The notes: generated by a model not told the origin, from the sequence alone. A stretch of 11,145 bases of DNA from an uncultured Neisseriaceae bacterium (GCA_937952895.1 CALFYC010000238.1:1-11145), one strand, 5' to 3'. Shown: positions 1 to 7,067, numbered from the stretch's first letter. Numbers and translations are program-made.

Positions 1-1
1 T

Positions 2-682
2 TCCATTAAGGCTCCAGGTAACTATATAAGAAAAAGCACTTATTTAATGAGTAATCCGCATGTTATGACTTATGGTATCTTTACAAAAATAGTAATGACT
101 TATGCACAGTTTTTTAGGTATGGCTATCATGTGGCAATTGCTATAATTTTAGTAATAATTAGTGTTTTTATATATTTAAAACGTAATATTTTATCTGATC
201 AATTTATTAAACAATTTGTCTTTTATATAATATTAATAAATCTCCATATTCTTTCTTTTATTGGGGTTGCTTACTATTCTCCAATAAGTGGAAGAATGCT
301 TATGATTCTTGATAGTGTGATTTTTATATTATTTGCTATATGTATAATTGAATATCTATCACACAAGAGATTTGATAATGAAAAGACCAATAGATTAATT
401 AAATGTGTTTTCTTTTTTATTAGTATAATTTTCCTGACTTACATAACATATTCTTATTACATACTTAATCAATTTATTAATAAGCGTAACTCTTTAATAA
501 GTAACTATATATCTAATCAGCAATTTAATGTAAAAATTCCGGCATATTGCGCTAGTGCGATTTTAAAATATCCAACGTATTTTGATGATATGGCAGATGA
601 TGCTAAAGATGGAAAAAATAAAACTATTGCAACATACTATAAAGTTAATAGTATAAGTCTTAAAAGGTGTGAACATGACTAA
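2..682 (+). CDS. Polytopic membrane protein, 5' end cut off by window edge; possible glycan-modification partner of the next gene
   Basis: The reading frame is open, without a stop, from base 2 to the TAA at 680-682. The first ATG at 47 may therefore be internal, and the gene probably starts left of the window. About four hydrophobic stretches can be seen, roughly at 131-184, 215-280, 296-357 and 400-465, separated by short Lys/Arg-rich loops. A hydrophilic tail of about 60 residues follows and ends in RCEHD. I recognise no catalytic motif. The stop overlaps the start of the glycosyltransferase at 675 by 8 bp, which suggests translational coupling. Multi-spanning proteins next to GtrB-like enzymes are often the glycosyltransferase that takes sugar from the lipid carrier outside the membrane (GtrC-like or DUF6056-like). 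That role is inferred from context and general look, not from a recognised motif. Confidence 0.6.
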   Translation, partial: SIKAPGNYIRKSTYLMSNPHVMTYGIFTKIVMTYAQFFRYGYHVAIAIILVIISVFIYLKRNILSDQFIKQFVFYIILINLHILSFIGVAYYSPISGRMLMILDSVIFILFAICIIEYLSHKRFDNEKTNRLIKCVFFFISIIFLTYITYSYYILNQFINKRNSLISNYISNQQFNVKIPAYCASAILKYPTYFDDMADDAKDGKNKTIATYYKVNSISLKRCEHD

Positions 683-1604
683 AATTATTAGTATTATTAT
701 TCCTATGAAAGATGAGAGTGAAAGCCTCAGTTTTTTGTTTGATGGGTTAGCTCCAGTTTTAAACACATTACCAATTAATTTTGAAATTGTAATTGTTAAT
801 GACGGTAGTACCGATAATACTTTAGAACAGCTTCTAAAATATAAAGAAACCTTTAAAGATAAGTTGATTATAATTGATTTATCTAGAAATTTTGGGAAAG
901 AATCAGCATTATATGCTGGATTTGCGCATTGTAATGGTGATTGTGCGGTATCTATAGATGCGGATTTACAGGACCCTCCTCAATTAATCAATGAGATGTT
1001 AGAACATTGGTTAAGTGGTTATGAAGTCGTAACTGCTGTTAGGGAAGATCGTATGGATGATACATACTTAAAACGAAATACTGCAAATTTATTCTATAAG
1101 TTAATTAATAAAATAAGTAATCCTAAACTGATTCCAAATGCTGGAGATTTTCGGCTACTTGACCGTAAAGCTATTAATGCGTTTCTATCAATTCATGAGC
1201 GTGTGAGGTTCAATAAAGGCTTATTTAGTTGGTTAGGTTTTAAAGAAAAATTGGTTTATCATAAACGTAACTCACGAATAGCTGGTAGCGGGAAGTGGAA
1301 TTATTTTAAATTATTACGTTTTAGTATAGATGGTATAACAAGTTTTAGTGCAGCGCCTTTAAAAATATGGACTATTATTGGTATTGTAACTGCATTATCT
1401 GGATTTTTATATGCAATTTACTATTTCACTAAAACAATAATTTTTGGGATAGATGTAAATGGCTATCCCTCATTATTAATTTTTATATTATTTTTTAGTG
1501 GATTACAAATGATTGGTCTTGGAGTGCTTGGAGAATATGTAGGGCGTATATTTATGGAAACTAAAGGTCGTCCATTATATATAATCCGCGATATTTATAA
1601 ATAA
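675..1604 (+). CDS. GT2 family polyprenyl-phosphate glycosyltransferase (GtrB/ArnC/DPM1-like)
   Basis: This 309-residue protein has the layout of bactoprenol glucosyl transferase GtrB and ArnC: a cytoplasmic GT-A domain and two C-terminal membrane helices. Residues 5-12 (ISIIIPMK) and VNDGSTDNT (41-49) form the nucleotide-sugar binding start. SIDADLQDPP (93-102) holds the DxD metal site (Asp95, Asp97). RFNKGLFSWLGF (178-189) and GSGKW (204-208) are conserved in this subgroup. Helices lie at about 230-252 and 266-288. The family transfers a sugar from UDP or another NDP donor to undecaprenyl phosphate on the inner face of the membrane, for later use in lipopolysaccharide or glycan decoration. 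I chose ATG 675 over GTG 669 because the AAAAGG at 662-667 stands 7 bases before 675 but only one before 669. The exact sugar cannot be read from the sequence. Confidence 0.88.
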   Translation: MTKIISIIIPMKDESESLSFLFDGLAPVLNTLPINFEIVIVNDGSTDNTLEQLLKYKETFKDKLIIIDLSRNFGKESALYAGFAHCNGDCAVSIDADLQDPPQLINEMLEHWLSGYEVVTAVREDRMDDTYLKRNTANLFYKLINKISNPKLIPNAGDFRLLDRKAINAFLSIHERVRFNKGLFSWLGFKEKLVYHKRNSRIAGSGKWNYFKLLRFSIDGITSFSAAPLKIWTIIGIVTALSGFLYAIYYFTKTIIFGIDVNGYPSLLIFILFFSGLQMIGLGVLGEYVGRIFMETKGRPLYIIRDIYK

Positions 1605-1796
1605 ATTGGATAATTAACTAAGGAAAGCTCTGAGATGTTGAACTCCTAAAGAGTCTATGTCTAAATATCTTAATCTTCGGAATCGACGAATTAACAAAAT
1701 TTGTTAGTGTATCAGTTTCAGAAATCTATATTTTATTATCAAAGTATTATCATTCAAAATGAGATACTACCCCAAATTCGCACTTCGCCATAAAAT

Positions 1797-1940
1797 GTCC
1801 CAAAAGATGGTAGTGTTTTTATTAATGTGACGTTAGATAATGCGGCTGTATGGATAACACAAAAAAAATGATCAGTTGTTTGAAAGTGATCAGTGTGTTA
1901 TTTCAAGACATGTGAAAATATTTTTATTGACGAGTTGGAT
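1797..1940 (+). pseudogene. Frameshifted remnant of a RhuM-like DNA-binding protein gene
   Basis: Read with two breaks, the + strand spells the N-terminal region typical of RhuM-family (virulence RhuM/Fic-associated DNA-binding) proteins. Bases 1797-1868 give VPKDGSVFINVTLDNAAVW followed by ITQKK. Bases 1873-1917 give QLFESDQCVISRHVK in another frame. Bases 1917-1940 give NIFIDELD after a further one-base slip. Intact family members carry a continuous pattern of the kind dG-x-V-x-l-x-V-x-l-e-x-x-t-V-W-l-T-Q-x-x-M-x-x-L-F-x-x-x-x-x-V-I-x-x-H-x-K-N-I-f-x-x-x-E-L-d. The breaks fit small deletions near the poly-A run 1861-1868 and at 1915-1919. A stop follows at 1941. Similarity may continue faintly to about 1971 in a third frame. 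The remnant has no intact start and is surely non-functional as a full protein. Confidence 0.6.
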
Positions 1941-1947
1941 TAAAAAA

Positions 1948-1971
1948 GCAATATGCATTTTTGCATATTGC
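1948..1971. repeat. Perfect 10-bp inverted repeat with 4-base loop; possible minus-strand terminator
   Basis: The arm GCAATATGCA (1948-1957) pairs perfectly with TGCATATTGC (1962-1971) around a TTTT loop. On the minus strand the stem is followed by a run of six T (complement of 1942-1947), so it could act as an intrinsic terminator for leftward transcription. On the + strand no T run follows. No minus-strand gene is near, so it may instead be a leftover end of a lost element or a protein-binding dyad. Confidence 0.4.
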
Positions 1972-2104
1972 GAATTCTCTCCGTTTAAACTACTTTACTC
2001 AAATAAGGTAGATTAGCTAAATCAAAAATTTATTACATGAAACAGATGTCATTATTAAGTAAAAAATAGTTAAATACACATTTATTTTATATTGTCAACC
2101 ACTT

Positions 2105-2130
2105 AAAACATCTTCTGCTGGAGATGTTTT
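2105..2130 (+). terminator. Stem-loop upstream of trbJ, probable intrinsic terminator or leader hairpin
   Basis: AAAACATCTTC (2105-2115) pairs with GGAGATGTTTT (2120-2130) around the loop TGCT, giving 11 pairs with one G-U. A moderately T-rich stretch follows to 2140. It would separate the trb operon from any upstream read-through. If transcription starts before it, it would instead be a leader structure. An ATG at 2124 lies inside the right arm, which argues against its use as a start. Confidence 0.45.
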
Positions 2131-2157
2131 GTCAATTTTTGCGAAAATTCGCAAAAT
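2129..2157 (+). promoter_or_regulatory. Candidate trb operon promoter with an operator-like dyad in its spacer
   Basis: TTGTCA (2129-2134) and CAAAAT (2152-2157) are separated by 17 bases and match the -35 and -10 consensus at 5 of 6 and 4 of 6 positions. The spacer and -10 region are covered by a perfect dyad, TTTTGCGAA (2137-2145), two bases, TTCGCAAAA (2148-2156). A repressor bound there would block RNA polymerase. The 2-base centre is too small for a stable RNA loop, so a dimeric protein site is the better reading. The promoter is inferred. The dyad is directly visible. Confidence 0.4.
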
Positions 2158-2213
2158 TCACTATTTTGAGTTTTATAAAATTCCGTATATGGTTTACTTA
2201 TAAGGCTTATAAA

Positions 2214-2765
2214 ATGAAAAAAAATATTCTATTATTATTTTTTTGTTACCAAATACATGCAAGTGTTCCAGTTTTTGAACCGCAAGATTGGCAAACTATT
2301 ACACAATATAATGCATCTCTTGCTTACTATATTGGTAAATTAAATAATGCATTAACAATAGCTGATCAAATTAAAAATTTAAAAAGTATTCAGCAATTAA
2401 GTAATATTAGTAATAATATTTGTCAATTATGTAATGAAGCTGAGCAACAACAGTTAACTGATTATGTTAACCAAATCAATGATGATTTATGTTCACAATT
2501 TACTTATGCATTACAAAATATTTCGAATATTGATAGTAGTATAAATAATATTCAGGATATTATTAATTCATTTAATACAAATCCAAAAGCAGCGGCATTA
2601 GCATTACAGCAATCAGCAATTTCATTGCAAGCACAAAGTCAAAATACTTTATCGCAAATGCATCTATTGTTAGTGACCCAACAACAAAAACAATTAGCTG
2701 AACAAAAGCTAGAAAAGCAAACTAATGAAGATTTTTATAATGGTATTCAAAATTCAGGGCTATAA
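2214..2765 (+). CDS. trbJ: TrbJ-like (VirB5-type) periplasmic conjugal transfer protein
   Basis: The protein has 183 residues from ATG 2214. It begins MKKNILLLFFCYQIHA, a signal peptide with cleavage likely after Ala16. The mature part is Gln/Asn-rich and mostly helical, with a Cys pair CQLC (70-73) and Cys93. A Cys pair at this place followed by long helices is usual for TrbJ, whose VirB5 relatives sit at the pilus tip or help in pilus assembly and are exported to the periplasm. I prefer ATG 2214 to the in-frame ATG 2124 because AAGG (2202-2205) precedes it by 8 bases, the signal peptide then lies at the N-terminus, and 2124 falls in a hairpin. trbL follows after one base. The family call rests on general features and on the trbL/trbB neighbours. 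Sequence conservation in this family is low. Confidence 0.78.
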   Translation: MKKNILLLFFCYQIHASVPVFEPQDWQTITQYNASLAYYIGKLNNALTIADQIKNLKSIQQLSNISNNICQLCNEAEQQQLTDYVNQINDDLCSQFTYALQNISNIDSSINNIQDIINSFNTNPKAAALALQQSAISLQAQSQNTLSQMHLLLVTQQQKQLAEQKLEKQTNEDFYNGIQNSGL

Positions 2766-2766
2766 A

Positions 2767-3861
2767 ATGAATAATTTAAATAAGTTTAACCGATTCATTA
2801 TATTTTTATTGTTCACTCCATCGATATATGCCTCGCCAATCTGTGAAATTGGGGGAGGCGGTGTATTAGATGATATTGTAAAACAATTTACAACAATTGC
2901 AACAACATGGGGTAATCAAGTTGAACCAATTGCGCAGAAATTTTTTTACATTTTATTTGCAACTGAGTTTCTTTGGCAAATTTCGGTTAAAAAGGTTTTT
3001 TCTGGTGATATTGAAAAATTATGGGTGTTTTTCTTCACTCGTATAACCTTAAGTTTATTTTTCGCTAAATATTTAGTGAATATAGAGGTTTATCAAGGAA
3101 TTGTCAATTATATGGTTAATTTAGGGGGAGTATTAGGACATTTCCAAATTAATATGAGTAATGGTGATCCATATATTACGTTAGGCCCATCAGAGATTTT
3201 AAGCTATTTTAATTGTATTGCGGCTACTATCCATGAAATTACTGATAAGACCGGCAGTTTTGAATATGTTACCCAAAAATTTACTTTGGCTATTCTTCAG
3301 GTTGTTGTATTTATAACGTTAATTTTTATTGCCACAATCTTAATAAAAAATCTATTAGAAGCCTATTTCATATTATATGCAGGATTTTTATTAACTGGAT
3401 TTTTAGGTAGTAGTTGGACTATGAATTTTTGGCAGCGTTATATCGGTGCAGTTGCTAATGTCGCAATTAAACTATTTATAACTTGCTTATTAATGGGAGT
3501 GTTAAGTGGTTTTGTTAAAGAGTGGGTTGGAATGTTGGCCACTATTTCTGGGGTCAATATGATAGGAGTTTTATGGCGTATTTTTGGCGGAATTATAACT
3601 ATGGCTTTTTTAATTTATCGAATTCCTGAATGGGGTGCCAAATTATTAGCGGGAGAGATTAATATTTTAAAAGATGATTCGAATCTTAAAGTTTTAAGTT
3701 CACATAGTACGAGAGAGGTTAATACTTCACTTAAACATCAGGACACAAGGGCATTATTTAGCAATAGTCAACATGCGGTAACTAAATTGGTTAAGCAGGA
3801 CCTAGTGTTCAGAGGTGGTAATAGTAATTCAACAGGACAAGAGTCAAATTTTTTTAAATAA
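2767..3861 (+). CDS. trbL: TrbL/VirB6-type inner-membrane conjugation protein
   Basis: This 364-residue protein has an N-terminal signal-like segment (about 8-23), then GGGGVLDDIV (29-38) and multiple membrane helices, at about 58-72, 84-101, 170-195, 198-216, 224-247 and 265-285. The loop motif IPEWGAKLLAGE (286-297) matches the conserved P-E-W of TrbL near the end of the membrane domain. TrbL/VirB6 proteins form part of the inner-membrane channel of type IV secretion systems. The hydrophilic tail after residue 300 is about 64 residues, shorter than in many TrbL proteins. ATG 2767 is preferred to ATG 2725 because AGGG (2756-2759) stands 7 bases before it and the earlier start would run far into trbJ. 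It directly follows trbJ and is followed after 10 bases by the ATPase. Confidence 0.85.
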   Translation: MNNLNKFNRFIIFLLFTPSIYASPICEIGGGGVLDDIVKQFTTIATTWGNQVEPIAQKFFYILFATEFLWQISVKKVFSGDIEKLWVFFFTRITLSLFFAKYLVNIEVYQGIVNYMVNLGGVLGHFQINMSNGDPYITLGPSEILSYFNCIAATIHEITDKTGSFEYVTQKFTLAILQVVVFITLIFIATILIKNLLEAYFILYAGFLLTGFLGSSWTMNFWQRYIGAVANVAIKLFITCLLMGVLSGFVKEWVGMLATISGVNMIGVLWRIFGGIITMAFLIYRIPEWGAKLLAGEINILKDDSNLKVLSSHSTREVNTSLKHQDTRALFSNSQHAVTKLVKQDLVFRGGNSNSTGQESNFFK

Positions 3862-3871
3862 AGAAAATTAA

Positions 3872-5323
3872 ATGAGTGAACAAATTAGAGATGCAATTAG
3901 GCATTTAGAGCATGATTTGGCAGAAGTTCTACCAATACTAATGGATAAACAAACAACTGAAGTGATTTTAAATCCCTATAAAAATCATTTAGGGGTATAC
4001 GAAGGACATATTTTAGTGGATCAACATGGCATTGGATTACACAATATGTTTATGCATAAAGAGTTGATATTTGAAAATTTGGTTTTAAATTTAACAGATA
4101 AGGTTCTTTGCAAACGTGATTTAAGTGGGGATTTATCCTACTGTCAAAAAATTGTCTACGATAATTTATCTAATTTAGAAATTATTACACAAGTTATAAA
4201 AGGGTATTGGCAAACTAAACGTCAAGTTAGAATGGCTTATCAAAGCGAATTCTTTAATATTATTGAATTTGCCAATCAAATTGCAGATGGCTATTTTAAT
4301 TTTAAGAAAATTGATGACACTTTATTAGCTAACTTAACTGATTTAGTTGAACAAATTAATCAAGAATTATTTAAAAATTATCAATTTAAACTAACTATTG
4401 AAGAAATTAATTCTAAAAATATCGCACTATTTAAGCAATATCATCCACAAAAATTAATCACTTCTGAATTCATTAAAATGTCGGCAACGAAAGCTGAAAC
4501 TATTATGAGTGTTTTAGCTAGTATTACTGGGAAATTCATCCATAATAAAAATCCGTATTTAGAATGTCAAATTCCTAAATATGGTTATCGTTTTACTGGA
4601 GTTATCCCTCCAGCTTCAGTATTTCCAGCGTTTTGTATTCGAAAACATTCATCAAAGATTTATACACTTGATGATTTTGTATCTCAAGGAATATTGACAA
4701 TAACTAGTAAAGCAACAATTATTTCGTGGATTAAGCGTAAATTTAATATTTTAATTGCAGGTGGCACAGGTTCAGGAAAGACTACTTTAGCTAATGCGAT
4801 TTTATATGAAATTAGTCGTCTTTTCCCAGAAACTCGTATGTTAATCATTGAAGATGTTCCAGAATTGCAGTTTAATACTTCGCGTTCAATAGCATTTACA
4901 GTTGGTGATTTTTTCCAGATGACACATGCACTTAGAACTACCTTACGTTTTAAACCTGATCGAATTATTATGGGAGAAGTTAGAGGAGCTGAAGCATATA
5001 CTTTATTAAAGGCATGGAATACTGGTCACCCTGGAGGTGTTGCAACTATCCATGCTAATGGAGTTACCGAAGCCTTGTTTCGTTTTGAAAGCTGTCTTCG
5101 CGATAATTTAGAGGCGAAAGTAAATCGTCAAGAAATTGGTTTTACAATTAATGGAATTATTGCAATTCAAAATATCACAGTTAAAGAAAATATTAATGGA
5201 GAGTTATGTAATACAGTTAAACGTAAAGTGACAGCATTAAGACAAATTATTCAATATGATATGAGTAAAGATATATATCAAGATGTAATCTTCGATCGGC
5301 TTGAAGAGGGGTTCGATGAATGA
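3872..5323 (+). CDS. trbB: TrbB/VirB11-type secretion ATPase with a large insertion in the N-terminal domain
   Basis: This 483-residue protein is a hexameric-type secretion ATPase of the VirB11/TrbB group, which powers pilus assembly and DNA transfer at the cytoplasmic face of the inner membrane. Visible motifs are Walker A GGTGSGKTT (297-305), the Asp box LIIEDVPELQF (323-333), Walker B RIIMGEVRGAEA (364-375, Glu369) and the His box TGHPGGVATIHAN (384-396). The start, EVLPILMDKQTTEVILNPY (18-36), corresponds to the TrbB N-terminus. The stretch MSATKAETIMSVLA (203-216) through IPPASVFPAFCIRK (245-258) and YTLDDFVSQGI (264-274) is also typical TrbB. Between about residues 59 and 202 lie some 140 residues that standard TrbB (about 320-350 residues) lacks. 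They look helical, with no motif I recognise. The Shine-Dalgarno is weak (AAGAAA, 3861-3866). The stop overlaps the next start as ATGA. Confidence 0.9.
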   Translation: MSEQIRDAIRHLEHDLAEVLPILMDKQTTEVILNPYKNHLGVYEGHILVDQHGIGLHNMFMHKELIFENLVLNLTDKVLCKRDLSGDLSYCQKIVYDNLSNLEIITQVIKGYWQTKRQVRMAYQSEFFNIIEFANQIADGYFNFKKIDDTLLANLTDLVEQINQELFKNYQFKLTIEEINSKNIALFKQYHPQKLITSEFIKMSATKAETIMSVLASITGKFIHNKNPYLECQIPKYGYRFTGVIPPASVFPAFCIRKHSSKIYTLDDFVSQGILTITSKATIISWIKRKFNILIAGGTGSGKTTLANAILYEISRLFPETRMLIIEDVPELQFNTSRSIAFTVGDFFQMTHALRTTLRFKPDRIIMGEVRGAEAYTLLKAWNTGHPGGVATIHANGVTEALFRFESCLRDNLEAKVNRQEIGFTINGIIAIQNITVKENINGELCNTVKRKVTALRQIIQYDMSKDIYQDVIFDRLEEGFDE

Positions 5324-5892
5324 TATTAATTGATTTACCCATCTTAATTAAACAATGTGCTCCCTTAGTTGCAATTAGTACTATGACTGCGATAGTAAAA
5401 ACTGAAAGTAAGATAAATCCATGGGCTATTGGTTTAAATGGTCATTTAAAACTTAAATATCAACCAAATAATCTACACCAAGCTGCTCTTTGGGTAGATT
5501 ATTTGGAAAGTCATCATTATAACTTTGATGTAGGTCTTACTCAAGTTAACATTCAAAATATTCATTATTATGGTTATAAGGCCCGTGATTTATTGGATCC
5601 ATGTATTAATTTAAAAGTTGCTAGTAAGATCTTGCAAAAAAATTATTACAGAGCATTACCCAAATCTAATTCTAGTCAAGAAGCATTAAGAAAAGCAATT
5701 AGTAGTTATAACACAGGAAATTTTAGCCGTGGTTTTAGTAATGGTTATGTAACAAAAGTCATTGCTAATGTATCAACGACTAATTCAAAAACTTTGTTGG
5801 CAACAAAATTACAATTAGTTAAACCATCAAAGAGTGTTATTTTTTCAGATCCGATCATTAAATATGGTGAGGTCTATTATGTTCCGAAATAG
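5320..5892 (+). CDS. VirB1/TrbN-type lytic transglycosylase
   Basis: This 190-residue protein has the SLT fold signatures. The probable catalytic Glu29 is in IVKTESKINPWAIG (25-38), DVGLTQVN (70-77) replaces the family's GLMQIN block, DPCINLKVASKIL (93-105) is the conserved helix, and AISSYNTGNFSRGF (126-139) with YVTKVI (143-148) completes the active cleft. VirB1-type enzymes cut the peptidoglycan glycan chain to form 1,6-anhydromuramic products, opening the wall for a type IV secretion channel. The start MILIDLPILIKQCAPLV is only weakly hydrophobic and I see no convincing signal peptide, although many relatives lack an obvious one. The ATGA overlap with trbB points to coupled translation. 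It also overlaps traF by 14 bases. Confidence 0.87.
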   Translation: MILIDLPILIKQCAPLVAISTMTAIVKTESKINPWAIGLNGHLKLKYQPNNLHQAALWVDYLESHHYNFDVGLTQVNIQNIHYYGYKARDLLDPCINLKVASKILQKNYYRALPKSNSSQEALRKAISSYNTGNFSRGFSNGYVTKVIANVSTTNSKTLLATKLQLVKPSKSVIFSDPIIKYGEVYYVPK

Positions 5893-6409
5893 TATATGGT
5901 CTTTAGTAATTTTGGGATTGGTTTTAACTACTATGAAAGTTTTATCAAAACAAATTACTTTTAACTATACGATTTCTGAGCCTGTTGGCTATTATTTTGT
6001 GATTCAGTTAAATAATTACCTAGTTCAAGATAAGGTTTTAGTTTGTGTAGTTAGTTCTAAGCATTTATCGTCAATGCATAAACTAGGTTTGCCATATCAA
6101 AAATTAGAGTGTCCAAATGATGCTCCATATTTACTAAAAACAATAGTGGCTAAAGAAGGAGATAAAGTAGAAATATCAAAATCTGGAGTTTTAATTAATG
6201 GGGAATTATTTAAATCAAGCAAAGCTTTTCTAACCGATAAGGGGATTAATTTGTATCCAATGTCTTTGCAAAAATTTATTTTGGCTAAAGATGAGTTTTT
6301 TGTCTTAGGTGATACTTTAAATTCATATGATTCAAGATATTTTGGCATTATTAGAAAAAATCAAGTGTATGGTAAAGCAATTTTAGTATGGTCAGTTAAA
6401 CATGATTAA
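5879..6409 (+). CDS. traF: TraF-type conjugative transfer signal peptidase (S26 family)
   Basis: The protein has 176 residues from ATG 5879. An N-terminal membrane anchor (about 6-23) is followed by the nucleophile block ISEPVGYYF (32-40, Ser33) and the general-base block YLLKTIVAKEGD (84-95, Lys87). The closing motif FFVLGDTLNSYDSRYFG (140-156) is characteristic of plasmid TraF peptidases. In RP4, TraF processes the TrbC pilin at its C-terminus to give the cyclic pilin. No pilin gene lies in this window. I chose ATG 5879 because GGTGAGG (5866-5872) stands 6 bases before it. Longer in-frame starts at 5834 or 5864 add residues with no TraF likeness. The start overlaps the transglycosylase gene and the stop overlaps the next gene by 8 bases, so it is embedded in the operon. 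Confidence 0.9.
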   Translation: MFRNSIWSLVILGLVLTTMKVLSKQITFNYTISEPVGYYFVIQLNNYLVQDKVLVCVVSSKHLSSMHKLGLPYQKLECPNDAPYLLKTIVAKEGDKVEISKSGVLINGELFKSSKAFLTDKGINLYPMSLQKFILAKDEFFVLGDTLNSYDSRYFGIIRKNQVYGKAILVWSVKHD

Positions 6410-7037
6410 ACATCTAATTAAATATTGCTATATCCTAATAATCTTGAATCTTTATTCAATAACTGGATTTGCTAGTGTTTCACATGGGCCATATGTGGGA
6501 ATTGAATTAGGTGGAAGTAAACAAACATTTAACTTTAATTCATCCATTTTTAGTTTGGATACAAATGGGGGGAATTTAACTAATTCAGAACTAGGAGCCG
6601 TTGCCCGTTTTAATTTAGGTTATAGCCTAGATAAATATAACAGTTTTGAATTGGGGGCAAGCTATAACTTTGCTTTCAATTATACATATCCAAATAATCA
6701 AGGATCTACGCTAAATAATCTTTGGAGCCAAGATATAACTTATATTCTAACTCTACCAACCATAGTTGATAAATTAGCAATTTTAGGGCGTGTAGGTTTA
6801 GCTTATGATTGGACACATGCAAATAGTTGCTGTTGCCAAATTGGTGATGCTTCAGTAAATACCTTTTCAGATGTATTCGGTGCTGGAATTTCTTATAAGT
6901 TATCTTCTAAATCAATAATTAGAGTTGAATGGGTCTCTAATGGTTTATTTTTTCCTATAGGGGTAAATAGTGGAGATACAAATATTGGTTCATTAACAAG
7001 TAATAATTTTGAATTGGGACTTAATTACTATTTTTAA
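6402..7037 (+). CDS. Small outer-membrane beta-barrel protein (OmpA-like/opacity-type), coupled to traF
   Basis: The protein has 211 residues. The first 24 form a signal peptide, with likely cleavage after GFA (22-24). The rest alternates in the manner of an 8-strand outer-membrane barrel: YVGIELGG (31-38), ARFNLGYSL (68-76), SFELGASYNFAF (81-92), LAILGRVGLAYDW (125-137), FGAGISYKL (159-167) and a final strand FELGLNYYF (203-211) ending in the C-terminal Phe recognised by the Bam machinery. Loop residues 143-145 are three Cys in a row, which is rare in outer-membrane proteins. The start overlaps the traF stop by 8 bases without its own clear ribosome binding site, so translation is probably coupled to traF. 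Standard trb operons do not carry such a protein. A role in the secretion machine's outer-membrane part, in adhesion or in surface exclusion is possible but unproven. Confidence 0.78.
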   Translation: MIKHLIKYCYILIILNLYSITGFASVSHGPYVGIELGGSKQTFNFNSSIFSLDTNGGNLTNSELGAVARFNLGYSLDKYNSFELGASYNFAFNYTYPNNQGSTLNNLWSQDITYILTLPTIVDKLAILGRVGLAYDWTHANSCCCQIGDASVNTFSDVFGAGISYKLSSKSIIRVEWVSNGLFFPIGVNSGDTNIGSLTSNNFELGLNYYF

Positions 7038-7067
7038 TCGGTTTATTCTATTTTAAGGAGACTTTTT

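Larger units (their letters stand above)
1605..2213. other. Gene-free interval of about 600 bp between glycan genes and the trb operon
   Basis: No intact coding region is seen on either strand. The interval holds a degraded RhuM-like gene remnant (about 1797-1940), a perfect hairpin (1948-1971), a weak hairpin (1990-2011, 8 pairs including one G-U), a stem-loop (2105-2130) and a dyad (2137-2156) in front of trbJ. The first part (1605-1790) has stops in all frames I read and shows no recognisable content. No clear terminator follows the glycosyltransferase. Confidence 0.6.

Noticed and set aside
1605..1790. Insertion-sequence end or transposase remnant after the glycosyltransferase
   Set aside because: I found no paired terminal inverted repeats, no target duplication and no transposase motif in any frame.
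2124..2213. An in-frame upstream start that would lengthen trbJ by 30 residues
   Set aside because: The ATG lies inside the stem-loop, has no ribosome binding site, and would bury the obvious signal peptide that begins at 2214.
2041..2213. Origin of transfer beside the trb genes
   Set aside because: No sequence like the nick sites I know (for example the RP4-type ATCCTG core) and no relaxase gene is present. The dyads are better read as transcription signals.
5834..5878. Longer N-terminus for the TraF peptidase
   Set aside because: The extra residues show no TraF likeness. The ATG at 5879 has a good ribosome binding site 6 bases upstream and gives a normal membrane anchor.
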